DNA from: Liolophura sinensis
Taxonomy: Eukaryota; Mollusca; Polyplacophora; Chitonida; Chitonidae
Direction: 5' to 3'
DNA: 64,000 nucleotides
NCBI RefSeq assembly: GCF_032854445.1
Contig: NC_088295.1
Coordinates: 94,665,805 to 94,729,804, forward strand
Under the pieces are notes generated by a model that was not told where the DNA came from, made no database searches, and saw only the letters and a list, made by a program, of their open reading frames with translations. Positions within the stretch are counted from its first letter, which is position 1. Each line of letters starts with the position of its first letter. The position numbers and the translations under genes were made by a program. This document shows positions 1 to 10,602 of this stretch, piece by piece.

Positions 1-933
1 CAACTACACAACATGTCACATACATGTACTTAACAGCAATCATCGGGTACACTGAGGGCACAGGCCACTGCCTAATTCAGCCCCTCTCAGTGTCCGATTA
101 CCAACATTGTCGAAAAACAAAAAAAACACCCATCTGCCCAAAACCAAACATCCATCATATGGAGGTTTGATTTATTTTAGCTCAATGTCATGTCTTGCGT
201 TTCATGCAGAAATTATAAAAAATTATGTCTCACGCAAAACAGGATGGGTGTCAGGGTCTGAGGGTGAGAACAGCAAGTGGCGTATTTTTTTGGCCTATCT
301 GCCAAGCCTTTCATAGTTCAGCCAACTACACAACATGTCACATACATGTACTTAACAGCAATCATCGGGTACACTGAGGGCACAGGCCACTGCCTAATTC
401 AGCCCCCTCTCAGTGTCCGATTACCAACATTGTCGAAAAACAAAAAAAACACCCCATCTGCCCAAAACCAACATCCATCATATGGAGGTTTGATTTATTT
501 TAGCTCAATGTCATGTCTTGCGTTTCATGCAGGAATTATAAAAAATTATGTCTCACGCAAAACAGGATGGGTGTGAGGGCTTGAGGGTGAGAACAGCAAG
601 TGGCGTATTTTTTGGCCCTATCTGCCAAGCCTTTCATAGTTCAGCCAACTACACAACATGTCACATACATGTACTTAACAGCAATCATCGGGTACACTGA
701 GGGCACAGGCACTGCCTAATTCAGCCCCTCTCAGTGTCCGATTACCAACATTGTCGAAAAAACAAAAAAAAACACCCATCTGCCCAAAACCAACATCCAT
801 CATATGGAGGTTTGATTTATTTTAGCTCAATGTCATGTCTTGCGTTTCATGCAGGAATTATAAAAAATTATGTCTCACGCAAAACAGGATGGGTGTGAGG
901 GTCTGAGGGTGAGAACAGCAAGTGGCGTATTTT
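1..933. repeat. 323-bp tandem repeat, about 2.9 copies
   Basis: The block beginning caactacacaacatgtcac recurs at 1, 323 and 646 with near identity, differing mostly by 1-base indels in A and T runs. The third copy breaks off near 933. The array begins at the window edge and probably extends to the left. The short frames inside it are the same frame repeated and are not taken as genes. Confidence 0.95.
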
Positions 934-1012
934 ATATGTGGCAATTCTGAAGGATCCGATTCTGTTTTGGCTTTTTATTCCCTGTTGATTTTGCCTGGAA
1001 AGCAAATATAAT

Positions 1013-1290
1013 ACTCTATGTAGCTCAAGGCTCCAGAGCCCTCGGAATACTTCAGACTGTAGAGCTATTAGAACACTCAAGGCTGTCCAGCCGTCAGAAT
1101 AGTTCAGGATGTAGAGCTATTAGAACACACAAGGTTGCCCAGTCCTCAAAATACTTCAGATTGTAGAGTTATTAGAACACTCAAGAGTCATTAAAATGCT
1201 CAAAGTTGCAGAACTGTTAGAACACCTGAAACCTTTTGAGCCATTACGATACTCAAAGCTGCAGAGGAGTTAAAACACTCAATGTTCCAG
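1013..1290. repeat. Degenerate tandem repeat of about 55-60 bp
   Basis: The phrases 'agagctattagaacactcaa' and 'atacttcaga.tgtagag' recur about five times with many substitutions. The decay suggests an old array. From 1290 to 1735 I see only a short duplicated segment (attctgacactgctgtgag at about 1493 and 1633) and no gene. Confidence 0.7.
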
Positions 1291-1899
1291 GCCCCGGGAT
1301 TAAAAAGCCAGGTTAGACTATAAGTACTATAAAACTTTCAATCATTATAACTTGCCCAGAATTTATGTGGTGTAAAAATTAACAAGTTTAATGTGATTTG
1401 AAATTTTGATTTAAATCTAAGATTGCTATATGATTTCAGGGCCAGAGCAGTAAGGACACTTGCGATTTCAGAGCCATCAAGGAGGCCTGGATATTCTGAC
1501 ACTGCTGTGAGTGTAATGGCTTAATTCCTTTGCCCTATTCGTTTGTCTCACACACATACACATACCTAAGCAGCTACGGCGTTCCCCTGGAGTGTGTAAC
1601 CAATCAAACAGGAACAGGTGAAAGAGCCTTGGACATTCTGACACTGCTGTGAGCAATCATGGCTACCTTTGCTGCATTCATTCACATCTGAAACACAAGC
1701 ACACATGTACATGTACCACCTTCAACAGAATACAGGGAGTGGGCTGTGGCCCAATGGGCATGGTGGTAGCCTTCTAGGACACTCAAGTTAGGCTTTAAAG
1801 GCTTTAACTCCCCCACTCCTACTGTTGGTGATGATGCTTGGCATACAGCCGTCTGCGTTGTTTAACATTCATTAAGGGGCACTTGCCTTCCACCAGTGT

Positions 1900-2006
1900 G
1901 GCGTGCATATCTGCATGTCATATGTGTGAAAGTTTGTCAGTAAGATGCCAAAGGTCAAAAGTTTATTTCAAGACTTCATTTTCCTCCACCCATAAAACTG
2001 ATCAAT
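1900..2006 (+). mobile_element. Decayed tRNA-SINE 3' fragment
   Basis: The order 'gtcagtaagatgcc', 'caaaggtc', 'ttcctccacccataaaactg' matches the 3' segment of the other SINE copies here (compare 61156-61305). No tRNA-like head is clear; the sequence from 1736 may be the rest of a decayed copy. Confidence 0.5.
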
Positions 2007-2781
2007 TTAAAATTTCTTAAAAAAATAATTTGTGTCACAGAAAGAATTGGTTCATTATAAAGTACATGTACTGTATTTCATCAAAACTTTGGTATGTGAA
2101 AATTCACTTTCAGAAGCACAAAAAGGTCTTAAAATGAAACTTGTGATGGGAAATAAGAAATTAAGCAAAATGTGTCACTTGGAAAATGAGGACCTTTAGG
2201 TGAAATAAAGCATACTGTTCACATGCACTATGCTAAGCTTTAGGTGCAGATCACATGCTATGAGCTTGTCCTCCCATAAAGGTAACAACTACGAAATGAG
2301 AACATATTCCAAATGTTCTCTCATTCAAGTTTATCTGGTTTACATGCATATTCATCATGCAACAATTTCAGACAGTGACTTTGACTCTGATGAGAACTCT
2401 TTATCTTTTCATGCCAACATCTCCACGAGTATCAATGTGTTCATGCGCCAAAAACAGAGAACAGCCATCATTATATCAGAGAGACAAACTCTATAGTGAG
2501 GTTTTACCTCGACACATGCTACCCGGACAACTGAAACTTTACCAGAAAATTAACCACAAAACACACTCAAAACTATGTTTAGACACTTAACTTCAATATC
2601 AGTCTTCATTTAAGATTAAAAAAGGTGCTTTCTTGTCACTTAAAAAGAGTTTAATTAGAAAGTTACTGTACAACATGAAGTAAAACTATATATAAGCAAT
2701 ACATTTATACAGTAAGGTTTACAAGAATAAACCAAATCTATTTCCTAAAAGCCAATCAGGTAGCATAGGACAGGGCATTAC
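2007..2781. other. No gene seen; AT-rich intron or flank of the EGF gene
   Basis: AT-rich sequence with scattered short frames and no EGF-like cysteine pattern. If the minus-strand EGF gene continues left, this is intron. I see no terminal exon or polyadenylation signal that I could assign. Confidence 0.5.
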
Positions 2782-2904
2782 CATCACATACTTTTCCATC
2801 ATTGGCTAAGATATAACCCGGGTTACATGAGCAGGTAAAGCTGCCAACATTGTTGTTGCAAACCTGAGAACAGCCATCCAACTGAAGGTCGCATTCATTA
2901 ATAT
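2782..2904 (-). CDS. EGF-like exon 14 (last one visible) of EMI-EGF gene
   Basis: Calcium-binding EGF-like domain of 41 residues. The minus strand reads ...tttcag|AT ATT AAT GAA TGC and ends TGT GAT G|gtaatg, so the exon is 123 bp and phase 1 at both ends. The protein starts DINECDLQLDGCSQVC, has the hydroxylation-type stretch CNNNVGSFTCSC, and closes NDGKVCD. Six cysteines are in EGF order. D-I-N-E-C is the usual Ca2+-binding start, so a rod-like extracellular array is expected. Because a donor follows, at least one more exon must lie further left; none was recognised in 1-2781. Confidence 0.9.
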
Positions 2905-3329
2905 CTGAAAGAAAAATCAATCACACTTCACAGTGGTATGCAGGTATAAAACTTTCCAAATGAACTCCTCATTCAAAAACACAATATTATTTTTATTAAT
3001 TCTTTTCCTCCATAGACACAAATTTGAAGAGATCTTCAAATTCACTTGTTTAAAACATACTAATACCATAACTAAACATTACTGATTCCATTTATATAAG
3101 ACACCAGAGAAACAGCCTTTAAGTAGGTGTTGGGTACTAATAGGGACTTCAACTATAGATTGGCATGCATTAAGAATACATTTCGCCATCAACAGGCCAC
3201 CCACTGCTTGGAGGTACATGTAAAATATCCATTTATTATTTGTTTTTTGTTTCTTTTTTATTTTGTTGGCTGTACAAACCAGACGGACAGGGAGACAACT
3301 CCCCAGGCCCTCCTTATCCTATGCCCTAC

Positions 3330-3452
3330 CTCCACAGGTTTTACCATCTGATGAGAGAGAGTAGCCACTGTTACAGCTGCATTGGAAAGACCCAATGTTG
3401 TTAGAACAGACCTGAGAACACCCGTCAGTGTTCAAAGAGCACTCATTGATAT
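3330..3452 (-). CDS. EGF-like exon 13 of EMI-EGF gene
   Basis: The acceptor cttcag|AT ATC AAT GAG TGC and donor TGT GGA G|gtaggg bound a 123-bp, phase 1-1 exon. The 41-residue domain starts [16 protein letters not shown], continues [12 protein letters not shown] and ends SDGKTC. It is closest in the window to exon 14: both have DGCSQVC instead of the GGC form, which suggests a recent tandem exon duplication. Calcium-binding and Asn-hydroxylation consensus residues are present. Confidence 0.92.
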
Positions 3453-3571
3453 CTGAAGTAAGAAAATTTGAAAACTGTCAAATCATTCAGTAGAGATTAG
3501 AGAGTCATGTACTGGTACAATTGAATATATGACTTGATTGCTCTGACAACTACACTTTTTTAAGCTAATAC

Positions 3572-3801
3572 TGCTCAGAGAAGGGCCTGGCTGTCTCACG
3601 AATGCAGTGTCGTTGTGAGTTCAAGTCCAGCTCATGTTGACTTCCTCGCCTGCCGAATGTGGGAAGGTCTGTCAGCAACCTGCGGATGGTTGTGGGGTCT
3701 GCCGGTTTCCTCCCACCATAATGCTGGGCCACCGTTGTATAAGCCAAATATTCTTGAGTACAGCGTATAACACCAATCAAAATAAATAAATAAATAAATA
3801 C
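3572..3801 (+). mobile_element. tRNA-derived SINE
   Basis: A B-box-like gagttcaagtcc lies at 3617-3628, followed by the family body (gggaaggtctgtcagcaacc, then gtttcctcccaccataatg) and the 3' end gagtacagcgtataacacca with an (AAAT)n tail to 3801. The A-box region is eroded. It sits in an intron of the EGF gene in antisense orientation. The body resembles mollusc tRNA SINEs from memory. Confidence 0.85.
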
Positions 3802-4017
3802 TGTCAGAGAAAGTTGGAGGGTCCCTGGTTTGGTATGGTTTCTAGTTCTGTTGAATATTTAATTGTGTGAATGTCAGATCATCAAATGGACATCATGTTC
3901 ATTTTGCATTATCACATTTACCAATATAACTAGTTGGAACAATAGGCAAAATGATGGGAAACATCTGCTGTGCATTATGTGATTTGCTCATTAGGGTACA
4001 GAAATGTAAACTCTCAC

Positions 4018-4140
4018 CTGAGCAGCCTTTGTTATTGGCGTCCAGCTCAAAGCCTATGTTGCAACTACAGCTGAAAGAGCCCAGCGAATTTGAACAGGTG
4101 TGTTCACACCCTCCTTTGTTCACCTGGCATTCATCAACAT
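4018..4140 (-). CDS. EGF-like exon 12 of EMI-EGF gene
   Basis: The acceptor tttcag|AT GTT GAT GAA TGC and donor TGC TCA G|gtgaga delimit 123 bp, phase 1-1. The domain starts DVDECQVNKGGCEHTC, contains CSNSLGSFSCSC and ends NNKGCS. All six cysteines and the calcium-binding D-x-D-E-C are intact. It has the GGC-x3-C spacing shared by most EGF units here. Confidence 0.93.
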
Positions 4141-4227
4141 CTGAAACATGAACACTGACTGTCAAGCCCCTGATAGAATAGGATACTGTTCCATGCATGT
4201 CACAGAAGAAAAATAGTTAGTCTAATC

Positions 4228-4945
4228 AGAGTTTTATACCAGAGTCTACATACACCTGTCACTGATCAACATTCTCTTACTTGAGTGTCTTTCTAATCCG
4301 GTTGGGGGTTGTACCCACAGTTACATCTACAGTCTACATACACCTGTCACTGATCAACATTTCCTTACATGAGCATCCTCTCTCATCCAGTTGGAGTTTG
4401 TACCCCCAGTTATATCTACAGTCAACATACACCTGTCACTGATCAACATTTCCTTACCTGAGCATCCTCTCTCATCTGGCTGGAGGTTGTACCCACAGCT
4501 ACATCTACAGTCAACATACACCTGTCACTGATCAACATTTCCTTACCTGAGCATCCTCTCTCATCTGGCTGGAGGTTGTACCCACAGCTACATCTACAGT
4601 CAACATACACCTGTCACTGATCAACATTTCCTTACCTGAGCATCCTCTCTCATCTGGCTGGAGGTTGTACCCACAGTTACATCTACACTCTACATACACC
4701 TGTCACTGACCAACATTCCCTACCTGAGCATCTTTCTCATTTGGTTGGGGGTTGTACCCACAGTTACATTTACAGTCTACATACACCTGTCACTGATCAA
4801 CATTTCCTTACCTGGGCATCTTTCTCATCTGGTTAGAGGTTGTACCCACAGTTACATCTACAGTCGACATACACCTGTCACTGATCAACATTTCCTTACC
4901 TGAGCATCCTCTCTCATCTGCCTGGAGGTTGTATCCAGAGTTACA
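4228..4945. repeat. 89-bp tandem array made from the 3' end and donor of EGF exon 11
   Basis: Eight copies, with gtcactgatcaacatt at 4258, 4346, 4435, 4524, 4613, 4702, 4789 and 4877. Each unit holds the last half of EGF exon 11 (minus strand reads CSCGYNLQPDERGCSG-like), its donor, and the first intron bases. The right-most copy is the real exon; the other seven lie downstream in the transcript and have no acceptor. GT of the donor is kept in every copy. Confidence 0.92.
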
Positions 4946-5022
4946 GCTGCAGGTGTAGGAACCAGCTGAGTTTTGACAGATATGAGCACAGCCACCATTG
5001 GATGAAGAACACTCATTAATGT
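4900..5022 (-). CDS. EGF-like exon 11 of EMI-EGF gene
   Basis: The acceptor cttcag|AC ATT AAT GAG TGT and donor TGC TCA G|gtaagg delimit 123 bp, phase 1-1. The domain starts [16 protein letters not shown], contains CQNSAGSYTCSC and ends ADERGCS. It is the source exon of the 89-bp array at 4228-4945. Reading through the real donor reaches a stop near 4808, so use of a decoy donor would normally truncate the protein. Confidence 0.93.
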
Positions 5023-5269
5023 CTGAAGACAAAAATAATGCACAGTTAGATGTACTTGGATGGAATGCTTGAGAACAGGTTTTCAGTGTAGTTCTGTTAA
5101 TCAGCAAGTAGTCATGTTTCAGTCATGTACTGGTCATTTTCATTGCTTTATTTAGGATGAATGAAGAAATGATAGCATGCTCAGATTCATACGTACTTTC
5201 TCGCTTATTATCAGCTTTACCATTTTCACTTTCACTGAAGCCACTCAAATATACTACAAGTTTTCTCAC

Positions 5270-5392
5270 CTGAGCAGGTAAAGCCATCATTGTCCAGTTG
5301 ATACCCACTCAAACAGCTACAGGTAAATGATCCTGCCATGTTGGAACAAGTGTGATCACAGCCACCATTTAATGAGGAACACTCGTCAATAT
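5270..5392 (-). CDS. EGF-like exon 10 of EMI-EGF gene
   Basis: The acceptor tttcag|AT ATT GAC GAG TGT and donor TGC TCA G|gtgaga delimit 123 bp, phase 1-1. The domain starts [16 protein letters not shown], contains [12 protein letters not shown] and ends NDGFTCS. It is very like exon 9 (6217-6339), consistent with recent exon duplication. Full calcium-binding consensus. Confidence 0.93.
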
Positions 5393-5774
5393 CTGAAAGA
5401 AGAATTTACATCAAGATAGCCATCCATTCCTTCCTAGTCATCCTTACCACAGAAAGAGGTACAAACACACATAGCAATGGTTGACAAGCCCTCAGGAAAA
5501 GACAAAACAACAGGGTTTAAAATACATGTGAAGTACATCTGTTTACCAAATGCAAGTGGATTATATTTTTGCTTCAAAAGGTGTTAACAGTAAACACATT
5601 GACATTTATGCCAACGTGTAAAGAGAGGACAGCATGGTAAAGTACATAATGTCATTTTTTAAATATTCCCATTAGAGGAACTAATGGTGACATTAACACA
5701 TTCTAATCCTGGTAACTGTTCCACACCCTAAACATTGTTACCTGTGACATGTATCCTACCCTAATTTTGCACAT

Positions 5775-6165
5775 CTGTATTCAACAGTAAAGTTGTATTA
5801 CCTGACTTCTGTTCCACACCCATGAAAGTCGCATCACCAGAGACACGTACCCTATCCTTAATCTTATTACCTGACACCTGTACCCCACGCTTGGTTATGT
5901 TACCTGACACTTGTACCTCACCCTTGATCTTAATACCTGGCACCTTGATCTTATTACCACACACATATACCCCACCTTTGGTCTTATTACCTGATACGTG
6001 TACCGCACCCTTGGTCATATTACCAGACACCTCTACTCCATCCTTGGTTAATTTGCCTGACACCTGTATCACACCCTTGATTTTATCACCAGACACCTGT
6101 ACTCTACACTTGGTATTATCACTGGTAGCCTACACCTCATACTTAGCCTTTAACATTACCTAAGC
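5775..6165. repeat. Minisatellite of about 33 bp, about 12 copies
   Basis: The motif ttacctgacacctgtacc followed by a variable ccttggt stretch repeats through the intron between EGF exons 10 and 9. The unit is close to a multiple of 3, so both strands show an open frame of about 110 codons. I treat these as artefacts of the repeat. Confidence 0.85.
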
Positions 6166-6216
6166 CTCATACCCTTCTGTCAGGCACCACAGAGCCGAGA
6201 GCAAGATTCCACTCAC

Positions 6217-6339
6217 CTGAGCAGGTCAATCCCTCAGAACCTAGTTCATAGCCAGAGTCACAGCTACAAGTGAATGACCCAGGGATGTTGACACAGGTGT
6301 GGTCACAGCCACCATTGGACGAGGAACATTCGTCAATGT
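6217..6339 (-). CDS. EGF-like exon 9 of EMI-EGF gene
   Basis: The acceptor ttttcag|AC ATT GAC GAA TGT and donor TGC TCA G|gtgagt delimit 123 bp, phase 1-1. The domain starts [16 protein letters not shown], contains [12 protein letters not shown] and ends SEGLTCS. Calcium-binding and hydroxylation consensus residues are present. Confidence 0.94.
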
Positions 6340-6475
6340 CTGAAAACAGTAGAGTAGATTGATTTATTAACCCATGTTTAACATAGCTTTCAGCATTAGT
6401 TTTGTAGAATCACCACAATGTCTTATTAGAATTCAATGCCCAGTGTATAGTGTTTTACCTACATGTGCTGAAACA

Positions 6476-6735
6476 TTTATAGTCCTGCCTCACTTGAGCA
6501 CCATGCCTCAGACACACTGTCTTCCTCTGCAGCACTTCTCCATGCTGACACGTCTATAGCGAAGCCTCATCAGAACAACATGCCTCAGACACAGTGTCTT
6601 CGTCTGCAGCACTCCTTCACATTGACACGTCTATAGCGGTGCCTCACCGGAAGAACATGCCTGAGACACAATGCCTCCTTCTGCTGCAGTTCTCCATGCT
6701 GACACACTTATAGTGCTGCCTCACTGGAACGCCAT
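6476..6735. repeat. 77-bp tandem repeat, about 3.3 copies
   Basis: gcctcac/gcctcat starts recur at 6487, 6564, 6641 and 6718, exactly 77 bp apart, with shared catgcctcagacaca and catgctgacacgtctata segments. Intronic and noncoding. Confidence 0.88.
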
Positions 6736-7102
6736 GTCACAATGCCATATTTCAGACACCATACTTCAAACCCTTCCTGTTCACAGTGTACTAACACTAG
6801 TCCACCAGAGTCCACTTTCACAAAATTTTAAAATCACATTTCTGGTATGAAATTGCATTGCAAATAAAATTGTCTAGGTGACAAGAGACACCCCGCAGAA
6901 GAACAGTGACACTAAATTGCTTTACAGTTTGGTTTGGTGAAATGAGCACAGAACTGCATACATTTTAAAGAGATTTGCCAATGAAGTGATGACAAAACAC
7001 AGCATAACACAATATATGCTCTCAGCTTATGTTAATGTCAGGTACTATGATGTAGTCACTCAGCTAGCGCAGCTAAAATGTTTTATTAAAAGAATAGTTT
7101 AC

Positions 7103-7225
7103 CTTCACAGGTGTGGCCATCGTTGCTGAGTTCATACCCATCCTGACAACTACAGCTGTAAGAGCCATCAGAATTGCTGCAGATCTGTCCACATGCCCCA
7201 TTACCTACAGCACACTCATCTGTGT
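7103..7225 (-). CDS. EGF-like exon 8 of EMI-EGF gene
   Basis: The acceptor tttgcag|AC ACA GAT GAG TGT and donor TGT GAA G|gtaaac delimit 123 bp, phase 1-1. The domain starts DTDECAVGNGACGQIC, contains CSNSDGSYSCSC and ends NDGHTCE. The usual Ile/Val after the first Asp is Thr here, but the D-E-C core is intact. Confidence 0.93.
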
Positions 7226-7410
7226 CTGCAAACACAACATACATGTACCAACAGTGTTGGGCTACATTTACAATCAAACACTGCCAAATCATGGCAAATT
7301 ACCTCCTGATGCTCCAGGCTTCATCTCAACCAATCTACACCAAAAAGGATGAAAGGTAGGGAAGTAGCATTCACATAAGTAGCATTTATATAAATATCAT
7401 ACATGTATCC

Positions 7411-8443
7411 AGTCTGGATGAAACTGATAACCCTGTACCTGTACAGGTTATGTCTGGATGAAACTCATAACCTGTTTGACAGGGCGTTTACCTGTACACG
7501 TCATGTCTAGATGAAACTCATAACCTGTGTGACAGGGCACTTACCTGTACAGGTTATGTCTGGATGAAACTCATAACCTGTGTGATAGGGCATTTACCTG
7601 TACAGGTTATGTCTGGATGAAACTCATAACATGTGTGATAGGGCATTTACCTGTACAGGTTATATCTGGATGAAACTAATGACTTGTGTGATAGGGTGTT
7701 TACCTGTACAGGTTATATCTGGATGAAACTCATAACCTGTGTGGTAGGGCATTTACCTGTACAGGTTGTGTCTGGATGAAACTCATAACCTGTGTGACAA
7801 GGCGTTTACCTGTACAGATTATGTCTAGATGAAACTCATAACCTGTGCGACAAGGCACTTACCTGTACAGACTAAGTCTGGATGAAACTCATAACCTGTG
7901 TGATAGGGCACTTACCTGTACAGGCTAAGTCTGGATGAAACGCATAGCCTGTGTGATAGGGCGTTTACTTATACAGGCTAAGTCTGGATGAAACTCATAA
8001 CCTGTGCAACAAGGCACTTACCTGTACAGGCTAAGTCTGGATGAAACTCATAACCTGTACAACAAGGCACTCACCTGTACAGGCTAAGTCTGGATGAAAC
8101 TCATAACCTGCGTGACAAGGCACTTACCTGTACAGGCTAAGTCTGGATGAAACTCATAACATGTGCGACAAGGCACTCACCTGTACAGGCTAAGTCTGGA
8201 TGAAACTCATAACCTGTGTGACAAGGCACTCACCTGTACAGGCTAAGTCTGGATGAAACTCATAACATGTGCAACAAGGCACTCACCTGTACAGGCTAAG
8301 TCTGGATGAAACTCATAACCTGTGTGACAAGGCACTTACCTGTACAGGCTAAGTCTGGATGAAACTCATAACATGTGCGACAAGGCACTTACCTGTACAG
8401 GCTACGTCTGGATGAAACTCATAACCTGCATGACAATCACATG
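7411..8443. repeat. 53-bp tandem array made from the 3' end and donor of EGF exon 7
   Basis: About 20 copies of a 53-bp unit containing acctgtacaggctaagtctg and gatgaaactcataacc. On the minus strand each copy reads as the last third of exon 7 ([14 protein letters not shown]-like) followed by its donor (CAG|GTAAGT, GTGAGT or GTAAA). The right-most copy is the true exon 7 end; the other 19 lie downstream in the intron. Confidence 0.93.
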
Positions 8444-8518
8444 TGTATGATCCATCATTGTTCACACAGTCTCCATTAGCTGTGCATGTCAAAGGGTCTA
8501 TTGCACATTCATCAATAT
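8393..8518 (-). CDS. EGF-like exon 7, fibrillin-type, of EMI-EGF gene
   Basis: The acceptor tttgcag|AT ATT GAT GAA TGT and donor TGT ACA G|gtaagt delimit 126 bp, phase 1-1. The 42-residue domain starts [18 protein letters not shown] and closes [16 protein letters not shown]. Its C-x4-C spacing between cysteines 2 and 3 differs from the GGC-x3-C neighbours and looks like the fibrillin/fibulin class. It is the seed of the 53-bp array. Read-through of its donor reaches an in-frame TAG about 45 bases on. Confidence 0.94.
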
Positions 8519-9051
8519 CTGCAAATGGTCAAATTATCACATTTCAAATACCATTTCTCAAAAGATTACTGACAACTGAGTGTATAACTTTATGAAGATC
8601 CTGGGTTAATTTTATGTTCAACATTTAACTTTAGTGTAAGGATATACATACAAAAACCATAGAAAAATGCACATATATATTAACTAGATGTGCTACTGCT
8701 AGTAAGTACATCCAAATACTGTCAAGATTGTAACAACAGTTATTTCTACAATCACTTGACCAGAGATTACAGGGGTATTTCACTTGCCCTAATTCTACTA
8801 ATATTTGGGACAAATATTAGTAGTGTTGAAAATATAATATTACATTTCTCTACCAGGCTTTTGGAAAAGTAAAGATATGAGTAGGCCTATGTTGTTCATT
8901 AGATGTGAGAACAAAGTAACAATACTGCTGCTAGAATTACATACATATTGTCTACAATCAGCCGACCAGGCAGCCCAAATTTTAGAAGAAATAGGGTAAT
9001 ACATATCAGCTACATATATCTGCTATGCATCTTCCAGGGGTCTCACTTTAC

Positions 9052-9174
9052 CTTCACAAGCCAACCCATCAATGGCCAGGGAGTAGCCTGTGTCACAGCC
9101 ACACGAGAAGGAGCCCTCAGAATTACTGCAGCTTTGCTCACAACCTCCATTGTTGTCAGAACACTCATCAATGT
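9052..9174 (-). CDS. EGF-like exon 6 of EMI-EGF gene
   Basis: The acceptor tttgcag|AC ATT GAT GAG TGT and donor TGT GAA G|gtaaag delimit 123 bp, phase 1-1. The domain starts [16 protein letters not shown], contains [12 protein letters not shown] and ends IDGLACE. Full calcium-binding consensus. Confidence 0.94.
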
Positions 9175-9236
9175 CTGCAAACCGAACAATTATACAACAA
9201 TTTGATATACAAGGGACCAAATATTTTGGCATTTTA

Positions 9237-9320
9237 TCCTGCCACTATCAGTAGTAACCCTGTCTACAAGTACACAAGTATGAGCCTTCACTACAGCAGA
9301 TGTACCGCCAGCCTAAACAT
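9237..9320 (-). pseudogene. Decayed partial copy of EGF exon 5
   Basis: The plus strand reads agtagtaaccctgtctacaa, then acacaagtatgagccttca, closely matching the middle of EGF exon 5 (10511-10549). There is no acceptor, no start motif and no intact frame. A second such fragment lies at 10355-10442. Just after it, 9380-9480 and 10225-10345 carry short gaggtgtacttgagg-type repeats. Confidence 0.6.
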
Positions 9321-10354
9321 TAAAGGTTCTGCATCTCTGTATAGTGACCGTAGCACCTTTACTCTAACAAGGTGTACTGGAGGCATACTTGAGGTACATC
9401 TGAGGGGTATCACTGAGGTGTAGCATATCTGATCTGAGGCGTCTGAGGTATACTTGAGGTGTATGTGAGGTGTACCAGCAGTACATCTGATGTATTGTCA
9501 ATGATGCAAATTAATATCTCAAGTAACCCTTAAGTGGAAGTGTACCCTGGAAAGACTGAGGAAAAAATAAGATGCCTGAGGTGTACTTAAGGAACAGCTG
9601 GAGGTATAGCTGAGGTATGTTTATTGGCAGGGTAGATGTACCTGAGTGTAACTCACATTTGACACACTATTTCCACTTTTATTTTCACAGAAAATAAGAT
9701 CAAAACACTTTTAGTTTAAGTGATACTTGCTGCATAAATTATAAATCAAGCTGTAAGTTTGTATTAAAGTGAAATTTTTTGCTTACAGCATAGATCTGTA
9801 AATTTTAGCTGGTTTACAACAACAACAGTGATATACATTTACATGAAGCTTTCTAGCTGATCAAAATTAAATGCTAGCCTACTCTTTTTCTAGGCCATAT
9901 TTTGAACTTTTCTTCATCCCTCAAATCTTACAAATTCTGTTCAAGGAAGCATCAATCAGTGCATAACTGAGTCGTTTCTCCACAGTCTGGAATGGCCATA
10001 AGGGAATAACAGGGGCAAATACATTTGTGCTCTGTGATTGGTCAATATTTGCATACTGATTGGCAAGTATAGGGTGAGACAAAAGTTCACATTTATTTCG
10101 TAAATTTTTTTTCTACAAATACATTTGTAATTTTGTAGTCACCATTCTCTTCGAGATAAAATGTCTAAAACTGCCATCTCTTATTTTAAAAGTTTGAAAG
10201 TGGCTGATCACTTAAAAATTAAAAAACTTCCTAAGGTGTACCTCAGGTATATCTTCCTAATAATGCTGATGTTTCTCAAAGTTGCTGAGGTGTATCTGAG
10301 ATACATTGCCTCATAAAGACCATATACACCTCAGCTTAGGCGTACACCTTATGT

Positions 10355-10442
10355 TGGGCAGGCCTGTTTGCCAGAATGGATGTAGTAACCCTGTCTACAG
10401 GTAGACCAGTATGAGTCCTCACTGTGTGAAGAGACGTACCTA
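10355..10442 (-). pseudogene. Second partial copy of EGF exon 5
   Basis: The sequence gtagtaaccctgtctacagg and then agtatgagtcctcactgtgt parallels exon 5 about 130 bp away. It retains the exon middle and 3' half but not the start. It appears to be an exon duplication fragment lying downstream of the true exon, like the seed of the junction arrays but not amplified. Confidence 0.65.
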
Positions 10443-10482
10443 CAGCTAACAAACCACCGGTTCTATACCTCTGTATACTCAC

Positions 10483-10602
10483 CATAGCAGGCCCTCTGGT
10501 CAGAGTGCAGGTAGTAACCCTGCCAGCAATTACACAAGTATGAGCCTTCGTTGTTAGAGCAGATCTGCCCACAGCCATGATTCCCAGCACATTCATCCAC
10601 AT
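10483..10602 (-). CDS. EGF-like exon 5 of EMI-EGF gene
   Basis: The acceptor ttttgtag|AT GTG GAT GAA TGT and donor TGC TAT G|gtgagt delimit 120 bp, phase 1-1. The domain starts DVDECAGNHGCGQIC, contains CSNNEGSYLCNC and ends SDQRACY. It is one residue shorter than most because the loop before cysteine 2 has one Gly. A large intron of about 8.8 kb with the 45-bp array separates it from exon 4. Confidence 0.93.

Noticed and set aside
5761-6163. Frames of 111 and 113 codons on opposite strands
   Set aside because: Both arise from a 33-bp minisatellite in an intron; no splice sites fit.
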